Shown here: one piece after another, positions 15,877 through 23,834 of the stretch | How positions within the stretch are numbered: position 1 is the stretch's first letter | Layout: each line of letters starts with the position of its first letter | Origin: an uncultured Monoglobus sp. | GTDB taxonomy: Bacteria; Bacillota; Clostridia; Monoglobales; Monoglobaceae | Assembly: GCA_947630505.1 (NCBI GenBank) | Contig: CANRHV010000021.1 | Coordinates: forward strand, 1-40,141 | Reading direction: 5' to 3' | DNA: 40,141 nt | Notes under the pieces: model-generated | Databases searched by the model: none | Seen by the model: the letters and a program-made list of their open reading frames with translations, nothing else | Told to the model about the DNA's origin: nothing | Translations under genes and position numbers: made by a program

Positions 15877-16649
15877 GCGCTCACCTCCCCGTCGCCCGCG
15901 TGGACAACCGAGGCGAATTTGCTGATGTCGGGCTCGCCGTCATAGGTTATCCTGCCGTCCTGAATTCTTATTACCCGTTCGGCCTGCGCCGCAATCGTGT
16001 TGTCGTGGGTGATAAGAACGATGGTGTTGCCCTCGGTGTGCAGTTTTTTCAGGAACTCCAGCACGTCGCGGCCTGTTTTTGAGTCAAGCGCGCCCGTGGG
16101 CTCGTCCGCGAGGATTATAGAGGGGTTGCCGGCAAGCGCCCGCGCGATCGAGACGCGCTGCTGCTGTCCGCCCGAGAGCTGCTGAGGCATGTTTTTTGCC
16201 TTGGATCTGAGCCCCACGCGGTCGAGCGACTCAAGAGCGCGCTTTTCCTGCTCTTTTTCCGAGAGGCCCGCGTACATCAGCGGCAGCTCAACGTTCTGCT
16301 GCACGTTTATCTTGGGGATAAGGTTGTACTGCTGAAAAATAAAGCCGAGCTCCTTATTGCGTATTTCGGCCTGCTCGTCGTCCTTCATGGTGCTGACGTC
16401 GGTGCCTCTTAAGTAATATTTGCCGCTCGTCGGCACGTCGAGGCAGCCGATTATGTTCATGCAGGTCGATTTTCCGCTGCCCGACTGACCCACTATGGCG
16501 ACGAACTCACCCTTATATATCTTCATGGTTATGCCGTCAAGGGCGTGGACCTCGCTGTCGCCCATGACGTATATCTTATAAATATCGTTAAACTCTATCA
16601 GCGGAACGCCGTCGTTTTGAGCAGCTGCCGCTCTCGTGCGCGCCGCCAT
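15873..16649 (-). CDS. MacB-type ABC transporter ATPase
   Basis: A 258-residue LolD/MacB-class nucleotide-binding protein. Walker A is GQSGSGKST (54-62), the Q-loop is [11 protein letters not shown], the signature is LSGGQQQR, Walker B is [12 protein letters not shown] and the switch histidine is in VLITHD. All catalytic residues are intact. It carries about 15 extra Ala/Arg-rich N-terminal residues. Its ATG shares one base with the stop of the adaptor gene (TAATG), and its stop overlaps the permease start, so the three are made together. Confidence 0.96.
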   Translation of the reverse strand: MAARTRAAAAQNDGVPLIEFNDIYKIYVMGDSEVHALDGITMKIYKGEFVAIVGQSGSGKSTCMNIIGCLDVPTSGKYYLRGTDVSTMKDDEQAEIRNKELGFIFQQYNLIPKINVQQNVELPLMYAGLSEKEQEKRALESLDRVGLRSKAKNMPQQLSGGQQQRVSIARALAGNPSIILADEPTGALDSKTGRDVLEFLKKLHTEGNTIVLITHDNTIAAQAERVIRIQDGRITYDGEPDISKFASVVHAGDGEVSA

Positions 16650-18616
16650 TACAAGCCACCTCCGGTCACGCTTTCAGCCGCCGCGTCGTGGCCTTCCTGC
16701 ATCGCGTCCATCATGTCATCCATGACGTTGTAATCCTCGGAATAGAGCTCGTCGCCCTCCGAAAGACCGCTCAGTATCTGGATATATTCGTCGTCCGCAG
16801 CTCCTGTGGTGACGGCGACCGTGTGGTAACCCTCGGGAGCGGCGTCATTTTCCTCGGTTTTTTCGCCTTTGACGTAAACCGTGTTTCCGCGGTTCAGACA
16901 GCTGACGGGAATTGCCAGCGCGTTGTGCACGCTTGAGAGCACGATCGTCGCGTCGATGTTCATGCCGGGCAGCAGACTGTCGTCAAAGTCGATTATCTCT
17001 ATTTTCACAGGAAAAGTGGTTACGCCGTTCTGACCGGCCGTGCCGCCGATGCCGACGGTGTCCACAACGCCCGTGTATTCCTTGTCTGTGACGTCGGTGG
17101 TGACGGTGACTTTCTGGCCAACATGGATATTTTTTATGTCCAGCTCGTCAACGTTCAGCGTGCACTTGAGGCGGCTCATGTCGTATATGACAGCCATAGC
17201 CGAAGAATCGCCGCCGAGAGACATGCCGCCGCCCGCCGCAGAGCCCGCGGCTCCCATGCCCGATGCAGCCGAACCCGACGATGCCGCCGAGTAGGAGGAG
17301 GCGGAGGCTGACATTCCCGACGCGTTGTCGCCCTTTTTCTTGTTTTTGGTGACGACCGTGCCCGAGATCGGAGCCCGCACGGTGTAGTCGTCAAGCTGCC
17401 GCAACAGGTTGTCTTTCGAAAGCAGCGCGTCGTTGTACTGCAGGCGCGCGTTCTCAACCGCCGAGTTGAGCTTGTTGTCGCTGAGCGCGGTGTTTGCGTC
17501 GTTGTTTGAGTTTTGTATTTCCGCTCTGCTTAACGCCTCGCGCGCGTCGCTCAGGTTGAGCAGAGCTGTGTTTACCTGCGAGTTGATCGAGTCGCCGTCG
17601 AATTTGAGTATCACGTCGCCCCGCCTTATATATGAGTTTTCGGAAATATACAATTGCTCTATTTTACCGCTGACTTGCGCGGAGATCGTCTCCTCGGTCA
17701 GGTTTTCAAATGTGCCCGCGTCGCCACAGGCGATGTTTCCGACCACCGCCGTCGCGGTGTCGCCCGAAGCCACGGCGCCCGGATTCAAAACCTCGATCGT
17801 CACGTAGTTGTACATGGTATAACCGCTGCCGCCAAAGGAGCGGCCGCTTATCTCGGTGACCGTGCCGTTCAGGCGCGAGCCGTTTTTGGTTAGGATAAGC
17901 TCCGCCGGAGCGCCGACATAAATATTCGCGATATCCGCCGAGTTAAATGGCACGTCGATTTTAAGCGCCGTGCTGTCGACAATATCGCATATCGGCGAGC
18001 CCGCCGCAACGGTGTCGCCCAACGAGACGTGCATTTCGGTAACATATCCCGAATATTCCGAAACTGCGCTCAGGTCGCTCGCGGCACGGATCGCGTCGTC
18101 ATAGGCCTGCTGCGCTTTTTGCACCGCTATCCTGGCGCTCTCGAGAGTGCTCGCGCCCGTCTGCTTGTCGCGCACCGTCAGCGTGTCCTCTTTTATAGCG
18201 TCGTCATAAGCCCTTTTCGCGCGAGCTATCGCTATATCGGCGCTGGCAATGTTGTTTTCTATCGCTTCGGAGTCGATGACGTACATCACGTCGTCTTTGT
18301 TGAGATAGTCGCCTTCTTCGAAAAAGTCGTCCAGTATCTCGCCCGAGACGTTCGCCGTGACGGAATACTCGCTGTTTGGCTCAACCACCGTGGAATCGCT
18401 TATTTTTTCTTCTATGTCGCGAAGCTCGGCGGTTATAGCGGTGCCGTTCTGCGCGCCTTTTCTTATATCCGACAACGCGCCGAACCCTATAACGCCGCCC
18501 ATGAGCATCGCGATGATCAAAGCGGCCGCGATTATCTTGTGCCTTGAAAAGAATTTGAGAATTTTTCCTGCGCCGCTTTTAACGGCGCCGCTAAGTGACT
18601 TAAATTTTTGTTTCAT
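16649..18616 (-). CDS. large HlyD/MacA-like membrane-fusion adaptor
   Basis: A 655-residue periplasmic-adaptor-type protein, much longer than usual MacA-like partners (about 350-450). It has an N-terminal membrane anchor (KIIAAALIIAMLMGGVIGFGAL, about 28-50). There are two sets of lipoyl/biotinyl half-motifs with coiled-coil helices: one near residues 85-215 (VSGEILDDFFEEGDYLNKDDVMYVID, then YSGYVTEMHVSLGDTVAAGSPI), the other near 310-425 (VSGKIEQLYISENSYIRRGDVIL, then APISGTVVTKNKKKGD). A low-complexity Ser/Ala/Gly/Met stretch (about 430-465) interrupts before the C-terminal beta-barrel. In a Gram-positive cell it would extend through the wall from the MacB complex. Cargo is unknown: peptide, antibiotic or surface protein. 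Confidence 0.88.
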   Translation of the reverse strand: MKQKFKSLSGAVKSGAGKILKFFSRHKIIAAALIIAMLMGGVIGFGALSDIRKGAQNGTAITAELRDIEEKISDSTVVEPNSEYSVTANVSGEILDDFFEEGDYLNKDDVMYVIDSEAIENNIASADIAIARAKRAYDDAIKEDTLTVRDKQTGASTLESARIAVQKAQQAYDDAIRAASDLSAVSEYSGYVTEMHVSLGDTVAAGSPICDIVDSTALKIDVPFNSADIANIYVGAPAELILTKNGSRLNGTVTEISGRSFGGSGYTMYNYVTIEVLNPGAVASGDTATAVVGNIACGDAGTFENLTEETISAQVSGKIEQLYISENSYIRRGDVILKFDGDSINSQVNTALLNLSDAREALSRAEIQNSNNDANTALSDNKLNSAVENARLQYNDALLSKDNLLRQLDDYTVRAPISGTVVTKNKKKGDNASGMSASASSYSAASSGSAASGMGAAGSAAGGGMSLGGDSSAMAVIYDMSRLKCTLNVDELDIKNIHVGQKVTVTTDVTDKEYTGVVDTVGIGGTAGQNGVTTFPVKIEIIDFDDSLLPGMNIDATIVLSSVHNALAIPVSCLNRGNTVYVKGEKTEENDAAPEGYHTVAVTTGAADDEYIQILSGLSEGDELYSEDYNVMDDMMDAMQEGHDAAAESVTGGGL

Positions 18617-18630
18617 AATTATACGCCCCG

Positions 18631-19095
18631 CTATGCCTGCTGTGATAAACGCTTATTTTCGGATATGTCGGCCAGAATTTTTGTTGTCTTTTTAAGAAGC
18701 CCCGTCATGGTGTTGTAATCCTTTTCACCAAGCTTCTTTTTAACGATATTAATGCTCTCCGCTATATATTCGTCGGTCCTGCGCACAAGCTCCACGCCCG
18801 CGTCGGTTATGTCAAAATACACTCTGCGCCTGTCCTTATCGCTCAGCCTGCGCCTCAGATATCCGCGCTTTTCGAGAGACGACACAAACTGAGACACCGC
18901 GGCCTTTGAGACAGAGAACATCTCGCTGATCTCGGCCGATGTGATATCCTCACTGTCCATGATGGACTTGAGTATCAAAAGCTCCTTGTTGTTTATCGGC
19001 AGGTCTTTCACCATGTTTTCCAAGGCGGTTTTCATATTCTCAAAAATAATGTTCACGCCGTCATTATTTTCGGCGCAAAACGATACATGTTTCAT
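18631..19095 (-). CDS. MarR family transcriptional regulator
   Basis: A 154-residue winged-helix protein of the MarR family. The recognition part is ITSAEISEMFSVSKAAVSQFVSSLEKRGYLRRRLSDKDRRRVYFDIT (given in pieces: helix SVSKAAVSQF, wing RLSDKDRRRV), with dimerisation helices at both ends. Members repress drug-export and stress operons and release DNA on ligand binding or cysteine oxidation. It is the first gene of the minus-strand operon, 14 bp before the adaptor. Paired TTAA palindromes cover its transcription start, so autorepression together with the transporter is likely. The inducer is unknown. Confidence 0.92.
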   Translation of the reverse strand: MKHVSFCAENNDGVNIIFENMKTALENMVKDLPINNKELLILKSIMDSEDITSAEISEMFSVSKAAVSQFVSSLEKRGYLRRRLSDKDRRRVYFDITDAGVELVRRTDEYIAESINIVKKKLGEKDYNTMTGLLKKTTKILADISENKRLSQQA

Positions 19096-19125
19096 TCTCG
19101 CACTTCCCTTTTAAATATTAACAAA

Positions 19126-19146
19126 CTTAATAGTTAAGCAGCTTAA
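19126..19146 (-). promoter_or_regulatory. MarR-type operator of two overlapping palindromes
   Basis: CTTAA-tag-TTAAG (19126-19138) and TTAAG-cag-CTTAA (19134-19146) share the TTAAG half and form a 21-bp double dyad directly downstream of, and touching, the -10 of the marR promoter. This is where a repressor would block initiation. The site is assigned to the adjacent marR product by position only. Confidence 0.65.
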
Positions 19147-19174
19147 TTTTAGCAAACGTAAAACGTGATGTCAA
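19146..19174 (-). promoter_or_regulatory. promoter of the marR-MacAB-like-SLH operon
   Basis: On the minus strand a perfect TTGACA (19174-19169), 17-bp spacer and TAAAAT (19151-19146). Predicted start near 19139, inside the double palindrome. The gap to the marR start codon is about 45 nt. Confidence 0.75.
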
Positions 19175-19213
19175 TATAATTTTAAGAATTTATTAAATTA
19201 TTTAAAAAAACAC

Positions 19214-19242
19214 TTGCATTATTTTGGCTACGGAGTTATAAT
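19214..19242 (+). promoter_or_regulatory. putative yajC promoter
   Basis: TTGCAT (19214-19219), 17-bp spacer and a perfect TATAAT (19237-19242), about 20 bases before the AGGAGG of yajC. It diverges from the marR promoter 40 bp away. Confidence 0.65.
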
Positions 19243-19274
19243 TAAACTGATATACTTTGTAAGGAGGTACAAAA

Positions 19275-19652
19275 ATGATGACAGTATATGCCGCCAACGG
19301 AGCGGCGGGAGCCCCGGGCGGTTCGTATTCAATGATAATAATGTTGGTTCTGATCCTGGTCGTTTTCTATTTTGTTCTGATAAGACCTCAGAAGAAAAAG
19401 GAAAAAGCGCTCCAGGAGATGATCTCAAACTTAAAGGTAGGAGACGAGGTTGCCTCGATCGGCGGTATCCACGGAAAGATCACGAAGATAAAGGATAACC
19501 TTTTCATTCTCGAGAGCGGCGCGGGCACCACGAAGTCATACGTGACTATCGAAAAGAGCGCGATCGCCAGAGTTATAAAGGAAGGCTCGTCAAAACCCGA
19601 GGAAAAAGAGGAAGAAAAACCCGAGGAAAAATCCGAGGAATCCAAATCGTAG
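19275..19652 (+). CDS. yajC: preprotein translocase subunit YajC
   Basis: YajC is the small accessory subunit of the Sec/SecDF-YidC holotranslocon. The 125-residue protein has a short N terminus, one membrane helix (MIIMLVLILVVFYFVLIRP, about 20-38) and the family signature RPQKKKEKALQEMISNLKVGDEVASIGGIHGKI just after it (SNLKVGDEVASIGGIHG). A C-terminal Lys/Glu-rich tail follows. AGGAGG at 19262-19267 supports ATG 19275; a second ATG follows directly. No secDF genes are in the window. A GGGCGGAT-ATC-ATCCGCCC hairpin follows the stop codon at once. Confidence 0.95.
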   Translation: MMTVYAANGAAGAPGGSYSMIIMLVLILVVFYFVLIRPQKKKEKALQEMISNLKVGDEVASIGGIHGKITKIKDNLFILESGAGTTKSYVTIEKSAIARVIKEGSSKPEEKEEEKPEEKSEESKS

Positions 19653-19757
19653 GGGCGGATATCATCCGCCCGTCGGAATATCTCCGCCAAACCCAGTGAC
19701 ACCGGCCTCGCCCTCCGGGGAGGGAGAGGTGGCGCCGAAGGCGACGGAGAGGGAGGC
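19653..19757 (-). repeat. GGGCGGAT hairpin plus a solo R-type arm in reverse
   Basis: 19653-19671 is the same hairpin type as 6359-6377 with a different 3-nt loop. 19705-19757 matches the reverse complement of the R arms: CTCGCCCtccgGGGAGGG ends, GAGAGGTG, an internal GCGCC-gaa-GGCGA stem, then GGAGAGGG. It has no L partner, so it looks like a half element. Confidence 0.65.
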
Positions 19758-19826
19758 GAACCTTGCATATTCCCGCCAACCCCCGCATATAATTTACCAA
19801 AATAAATTATTGCGAGGTGTGCTTAT

Positions 19827-20261
19827 ATGGCAGGCGAGGTAATCCATGCAAAAGAGACGGCGGGCGGCAAAAGCCCTATCGCGGCTGTCGCCGTCGGCCT
19901 GATATTCGGCTTGGCCGCGGCGGCTCTGGCGCTGCTTATCATTTCGGCGGCGGCGGTGTTTTACGACATTCCCGAGCATGTAATGAATATTCTGATCATC
20001 GTCATTTCGGCGGCGTCAATGTTCTTTGCGGGGCTCAAGGCTGCCGCGAAAAATCAAAAAAACGGTTTGCTTATCGGCGTCGTGACGGGATTGCTCTATT
20101 CGGCGATCACTCTGGCCGCGGGACTGATGTTTGGATCATCGATCGGGTTCTCGCCCGAGCTTATCGCTGATTTCGCGGTCGCGGCGGCGCTCGGCGGACT
20201 GGGCGGCGTTGCCGGCATCAATATGGCGGGGCATAAAAACAGAAAAAGAAAACACAAGTAG
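19827..20261 (+). CDS. TIGR04086 family membrane protein
   Basis: A 144-residue protein with four hydrophobic helices (IAAVAVGLIFGLAAAALALLII, VMNILIIVISAASMFFAGL, GLLIGVVTGLLYSAITLAAGL, FAVAAALGGLGGVAGI) and a basic C-terminal tail. It belongs to the TIGR04086/YrzE-like family, which in Clostridia usually lies between yajC and the SCIFF genes, exactly as here. The function is unknown; the conserved neighbourhood suggests a link to Sec or to SCIFF production, but this is not shown. Confidence 0.82.
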   Translation: MAGEVIHAKETAGGKSPIAAVAVGLIFGLAAAALALLIISAAAVFYDIPEHVMNILIIVISAASMFFAGLKAAAKNQKNGLLIGVVTGLLYSAITLAAGLMFGSSIGFSPELIADFAVAAALGGLGGVAGINMAGHKNRKRKHK

Positions 20262-20293
20262 AAATATAATTTAAGCATAAGGAGAGATTACTA

Positions 20294-20446
20294 ATGAAAG
20301 TTCAAAGAATCAAGACATTAAACAGCGCCACGCTCAAGGAGAGCGCGTGCAAAGGCGGATGCGGCGAGTGCCAGACCTCGTGCCAGTCGGCCTGCAAGAC
20401 CTCGTGCACGGTTGCAAATCAGAAGTGCGAGAACGAGGAAAGATAA
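20294..20446 (+). CDS. scfA: SCIFF six-cysteine ranthipeptide precursor
   Basis: A 50-residue peptide matching the SCIFF family (six cysteines in forty-five), ribosomal peptides in which thioether links are made by the adjacent radical SAM maturase. The leader is MKVQRIKTLNSATLKESA. The core holds C23, C26, C30, C34, C38 and C45 in the family pattern CGECQTSCQSACKTSC...C. There is one additional cysteine, C19. GGAGAG 13 bases upstream gives ATG 20294. It is near-universal in Clostridia; the biological role is not settled, although quorum-type signalling has been proposed for ranthipeptides. Confidence 0.95.
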   Translation: MKVQRIKTLNSATLKESACKGGCGECQTSCQSACKTSCTVANQKCENEER

Positions 20447-20480
20447 ATCTTTAAATTTCCGAGCGGAAGTTTAAACGCCC

Positions 20481-20516
20481 GGGCGCTCACACACAGTGTG
20501 GCGCCCTGTTTATTTT
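20481..20516 (+). terminator. terminator or attenuator between scfA and scfB
   Basis: The stem GGGCGC-t-CACAC / GTGTG-GCGCCC closes a 3-nt loop (20481-20506) and is followed by a U-rich TGTTTATTTTA tract. It stands 34 bp after the scfA stop and 37 bp before the scfB ATG. Partial read-through would give much more precursor than enzyme, a common arrangement for peptide modification genes. Confidence 0.75.
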
Positions 20517-20552
20517 AATATAATCTTGACAAATTAACTTAGGAGAATAAAT

Positions 20553-21932
20553 ATGCTTCATACTTTTGAAATGTTTGACAAATACATCGCCCTTGACGTG
20601 AACAGCGGCTGCGTCCACGAGTTGGACAAGCTGAGCTATGACGTGCTGAATTTTCTTGACGTGAAGGGTCTCGATCCCGAGAGCGACGAGGCCAAATTCA
20701 AAGCTGTAGGCGAGTTCAGAAAAGAGTACGATTCCGAGGACGTTTGGGACGTTATCGAGGACATAGCCGAGCTCAAAAAGAGCGGAATGCTCTGGGCGGA
20801 GGACGATTTTGAGTATAACAAAGAGCTAAAAAGAAACGCGCCTGTAAAGGCGATGTGTTTACACATAAGCCACGACTGCAACCTGCGCTGCAAGTATTGC
20901 TTCGCCGAGGAAGGCGAGTACCACTCGGGCCGACGCGAGCTGATGAGCGCCGAGACGGGAAAGCGCGCGATGGACTATCTGGTGGCGAATTCGGGCAGTC
21001 GGCGCAACCTTGAAGTCGACTTTTTCGGCGGCGAACCGCTCTTGAATTTCGACGCTGTAAAGGAGATAGTTTGCTACGCGAGAGAGCTTGAAAAGAAGCA
21101 TGACAAGGTATTTCGCTTTACAATAACAACCAACGGGATCTTGCTTGATGAGGAAAAGCTCGCGTACATAAACAAAGAAATGGGAAATATCGTTCTCAGT
21201 ATCGACGGCAGAAAAGAGGTAAACGACCGCGTTAGATACAGGGCGGACGGCACCGGAAGCTATGACAGCATAGTGCCCATATTCAAAAAGACGGCCGAGA
21301 GCCGTAATCAGGATAATTATTATGTCCGCGGAACCTTCACGAGATATAATCTCGATTTTTCAAAGGACGTGCTTCATCTGGCGGATCTGGGCTTCAAACA
21401 GATCTCGGTCGAGCCTGTGGTATGCGCCGAGGAGACCGACTATTCGCTGCGCGAGGAGGACATGCCGCGCGTTTTTGACGAGTACGAGACCCTGACGCGG
21501 GAATACGTGAAGCGCAAAAAAGAGGGAAACGGCTTTAACTTTTTTCATTTCATGATCGACCTCGACGAGGGACCGTGCGTTATAAAGCGGCTTTCGGGCT
21601 GCGGCTGCGGCTGCGAGTATATCGCTGTCGCGCCGAACGGAGACGTGTATCCCTGCCACCAGTTTGTGGGGACCGAGGAATACAAAATAGGCAGCATTTA
21701 CGACGATAAGGAGCTTGACCGCGATATTCGCAACGAGTTCGCGGACTGCAATATTTATTCAAAGCCCGACTGCCGCGACTGCTTCGCGAAGTTTTTCTGC
21801 AGCGGCGGATGTGTCGCCAACGCCTGCCTGATAAACGGCAGCATGAACAAGCCCCACAAGCTGAGCTGCGAGATGATGCGCAAGCGCCTCGAGTGCAGCC
21901 TCTACGCCAAAGCCGCCCTCGCGGAAGAATAA
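20553..21932 (+). CDS. scfB: radical SAM SCIFF maturase with SPASM domain
   Basis: A 459-residue enzyme that forms cysteine thioether cross-links in the SCIFF peptide using S-adenosylmethionine and iron-sulfur clusters. An N-terminal RiPP-recognition-like region (about 1-95) precedes the radical SAM motif CxxxCxxC (C109, C113, C116: CNLRCKYCF). Then come FFGGEPLLNF and the C-terminal SPASM cysteines (GCGCGCEYIAVAPNGDVYPCHQF, CRDCFAKFFCSGGC, and a last CEMM cysteine) for auxiliary clusters. All ligands expected are present. Its stop codon shares a base with the first R-arm base of the following repeat. Confidence 0.96.
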   Translation: MLHTFEMFDKYIALDVNSGCVHELDKLSYDVLNFLDVKGLDPESDEAKFKAVGEFRKEYDSEDVWDVIEDIAELKKSGMLWAEDDFEYNKELKRNAPVKAMCLHISHDCNLRCKYCFAEEGEYHSGRRELMSAETGKRAMDYLVANSGSRRNLEVDFFGGEPLLNFDAVKEIVCYARELEKKHDKVFRFTITTNGILLDEEKLAYINKEMGNIVLSIDGRKEVNDRVRYRADGTGSYDSIVPIFKKTAESRNQDNYYVRGTFTRYNLDFSKDVLHLADLGFKQISVEPVVCAEETDYSLREEDMPRVFDEYETLTREYVKRKKEGNGFNFFHFMIDLDEGPCVIKRLSGCGCGCEYIAVAPNGDVYPCHQFVGTEEYKIGSIYDDKELDRDIRNEFADCNIYSKPDCRDCFAKFFCSGGCVANACLINGSMNKPHKLSCEMMRKRLECSLYAKAALAEE

Positions 21933-22075
21933 CACCTCATCCGACTTTTTGCCCATTCGGGCAAAAACCCACCTTCCCCTCAAGGGGAAGGCAAGAGAGG
22001 CTTCCCCTTGAGGGGAAGCTGTCGCCGAAGGCGACTGATGAGGTGTCATCTATTCACTAATCACTATGTTCACTG
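21932..22075 (+). repeat. R-L repeat pair after scfB
   Basis: An R arm (21932-21992, hairpin TTTTTGCCC-attc-GGGCAAAAA) is joined tail to head to an L arm (21997-22046, hairpin GTCGCC-gaa-GGCGAC). A short ATTCACTAATCACTA module follows (about 22051-22068). The order is R then L, the reverse of the larB element, as if two elements had recombined. Confidence 0.85.
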
Positions 22076-22102
22076 GTAAACTATATTTGGAGGTGTATAT
22101 AT

Positions 22103-23833
22103 ATGCTAAAAAAATTGCTCCGTCTTATGTCAAAGACGGACAGAAAATTCGCGTTGTTCACGCCGCTGCTTATCGTCGGCGAGGTGGCTATGGAAACCAC
22201 CATACCGCTGATGATGGCGCGCATTGTTGACGTGGGCATCGCGAACGCCGACGTCGGATATGTGGTGAGGTCGGGCATTATCATGATGCTCATGGCTCTT
22301 GTTTCGCTGTGCTTCGGCGCGGGCGCGGCTCGAACCGCCTCGATGTCCTCGACCGGATTCGCGGCGTCGATCAGACAAGCGGTGTTCTTCAAGATTCAGG
22401 ACTTTTCGTTCGGCAACATCGACAAGTTCAGCACATCGTCGCTTCTGACCCGCCTCACGACCGACATCACAAACATTCAGATGTCGACCATGATGGTCAT
22501 AAGGACCTGCGTCCGCGCGCCCATGATGTTCGCTATGGCGCTGTTCATGGCGATCTCTCTCAACGCGCGTCTGGCGCTTATCTTCGCGGTGGCCGTGCCG
22601 ATAATCTGCGTCACTGTGTTCACCGTGGCGGTCAAGGCGATGCCCAGGTTCCGCCTGATGCTCAGAAAGATCGACGATTTGAACCGCGTTGTGCAGGAGG
22701 ACCTTGCGGGTATCCGCGTTGTCAAGGCGTTCGTGCGCGAAAGCTACGAGGACGAGAAGTTCAACACTATCACAAACGAGGTGCGTGACGCGCAGGTATC
22801 GGCCGAGAAGCTTATCATAATCAACATGCCGGTCATGCAGATGGTTATCTACGCCTGCATTGTGGCGATCCTCTGGTTCGGCGGCAACATGGTTATCGTC
22901 GGCGGAATGCAGACCGGCGAGCTCATAAGCTTCATAACCTACGTAACCCAGATCCTGATGTCGCTGATGATGATCTCGATGATATTCATTCAGCTTGTAA
23001 ACTCCAAAGCAAGCGGCGATCGTATCTGCGAGATACTCGACGAGGAGCTCGAGATCAAGGACGACAACAATAACGAGAATCTGACCCTCGACGACGGCTC
23101 GATCAGGTTCGAGGACGTGGCGTTCAGCTATCAGCACGACATAATGAACTGCGCTGTTCGTCATATTAATCTTGACATCAAATCGGGCGAGACCGTTGGA
23201 ATTATCGGCGGCACGGGCTCGTCAAAGAGCTCGCTTGTGCAGCTTATCCCGAGGCTTTACGATGTGACCGCGGGCCGCGTTATAGTCGGCGGCCACGACG
23301 TGCGCGAGTACAAGCTCGACGTGCTGAGAAACGACGTCTCAATGGTGCTCCAAAAGAACGTGCTGTTCAGCGGCACGATCGCCGACAACCTGCGTTGGGG
23401 CGACGAGCACGCCACGCAGGAGCAGATAAGCGAGGCTTGTCGCGACGCCTGCGCCGACGAGTTTATATCGGGCTTCCCCGACGGCTACAGGACCGACCTC
23501 GGCCAGGGCGGCGTGAACGTTTCGGGCGGCCAGAAGCAGAGGCTGTGTATCGCCAGAGCGCTGCTTAAAAAGCCGAAGATAATAATTCTCGACGACAGCA
23601 CAAGCGCGGTCGACACAGAGACCGACGCGCGCATCAGAAGCGCGTTTAAAACCAAGCTCAAGGGCACGACCACTATAATTATCGCTCAGCGCATAAGCTC
23701 GATCGAGGACGCCGACAAGATAATCGTCATGGACAACGGACGCATCAGCGCCCAGGGCACCCATGAGCAGCTGCTCGAGAGCAGCGACATATACCGCGAG
23801 ATCTACGAGTCTCAGCAGAAAGGAGCTGCGTGA
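22103..23833 (+). CDS. ABC exporter half-transporter, degenerate-site subunit
   Basis: A 576-residue ABC type I exporter: six membrane helices (about 1-320) fused to an ATPase domain. Walker A is GGTGSSKSS, the signature VSGGQKQRL is good, but Walker B is followed by Asp (IIILDDSTSAVD, normally Glu) and the switch His is Gln (IIAQRISS). This is the pattern of the non-catalytic-site member of heterodimeric exporters such as BmrC/D or TM287/288. GGAGGTG upstream fixes ATG 22103. One base separates its stop from the start codon of the second subunit's gene; multidrug or peptide export is likely but the substrate is unknown. Confidence 0.93.
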   Translation: MLKKLLRLMSKTDRKFALFTPLLIVGEVAMETTIPLMMARIVDVGIANADVGYVVRSGIIMMLMALVSLCFGAGAARTASMSSTGFAASIRQAVFFKIQDFSFGNIDKFSTSSLLTRLTTDITNIQMSTMMVIRTCVRAPMMFAMALFMAISLNARLALIFAVAVPIICVTVFTVAVKAMPRFRLMLRKIDDLNRVVQEDLAGIRVVKAFVRESYEDEKFNTITNEVRDAQVSAEKLIIINMPVMQMVIYACIVAILWFGGNMVIVGGMQTGELISFITYVTQILMSLMMISMIFIQLVNSKASGDRICEILDEELEIKDDNNNENLTLDDGSIRFEDVAFSYQHDIMNCAVRHINLDIKSGETVGIIGGTGSSKSSLVQLIPRLYDVTAGRVIVGGHDVREYKLDVLRNDVSMVLQKNVLFSGTIADNLRWGDEHATQEQISEACRDACADEFISGFPDGYRTDLGQGGVNVSGGQKQRLCIARALLKKPKIIILDDSTSAVDTETDARIRSAFKTKLKGTTTIIIAQRISSIEDADKIIVMDNGRISAQGTHEQLLESSDIYREIYESQQKGAA

Positions 23834-23834
23834 T

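Noticed and set aside
22103..23833. Inactivating mutations in the first ABC exporter subunit
   Set aside because: The Asp after Walker B and Gln in the switch are the regular pattern of the degenerate site in heterodimeric exporters, and the partner has the canonical residues.
23763..23834. Upstream start of the second ABC exporter subunit
   Set aside because: It lies wholly inside the first subunit gene in another frame; ATG 23835 has a proper ribosome site and one-base spacing to the preceding stop.
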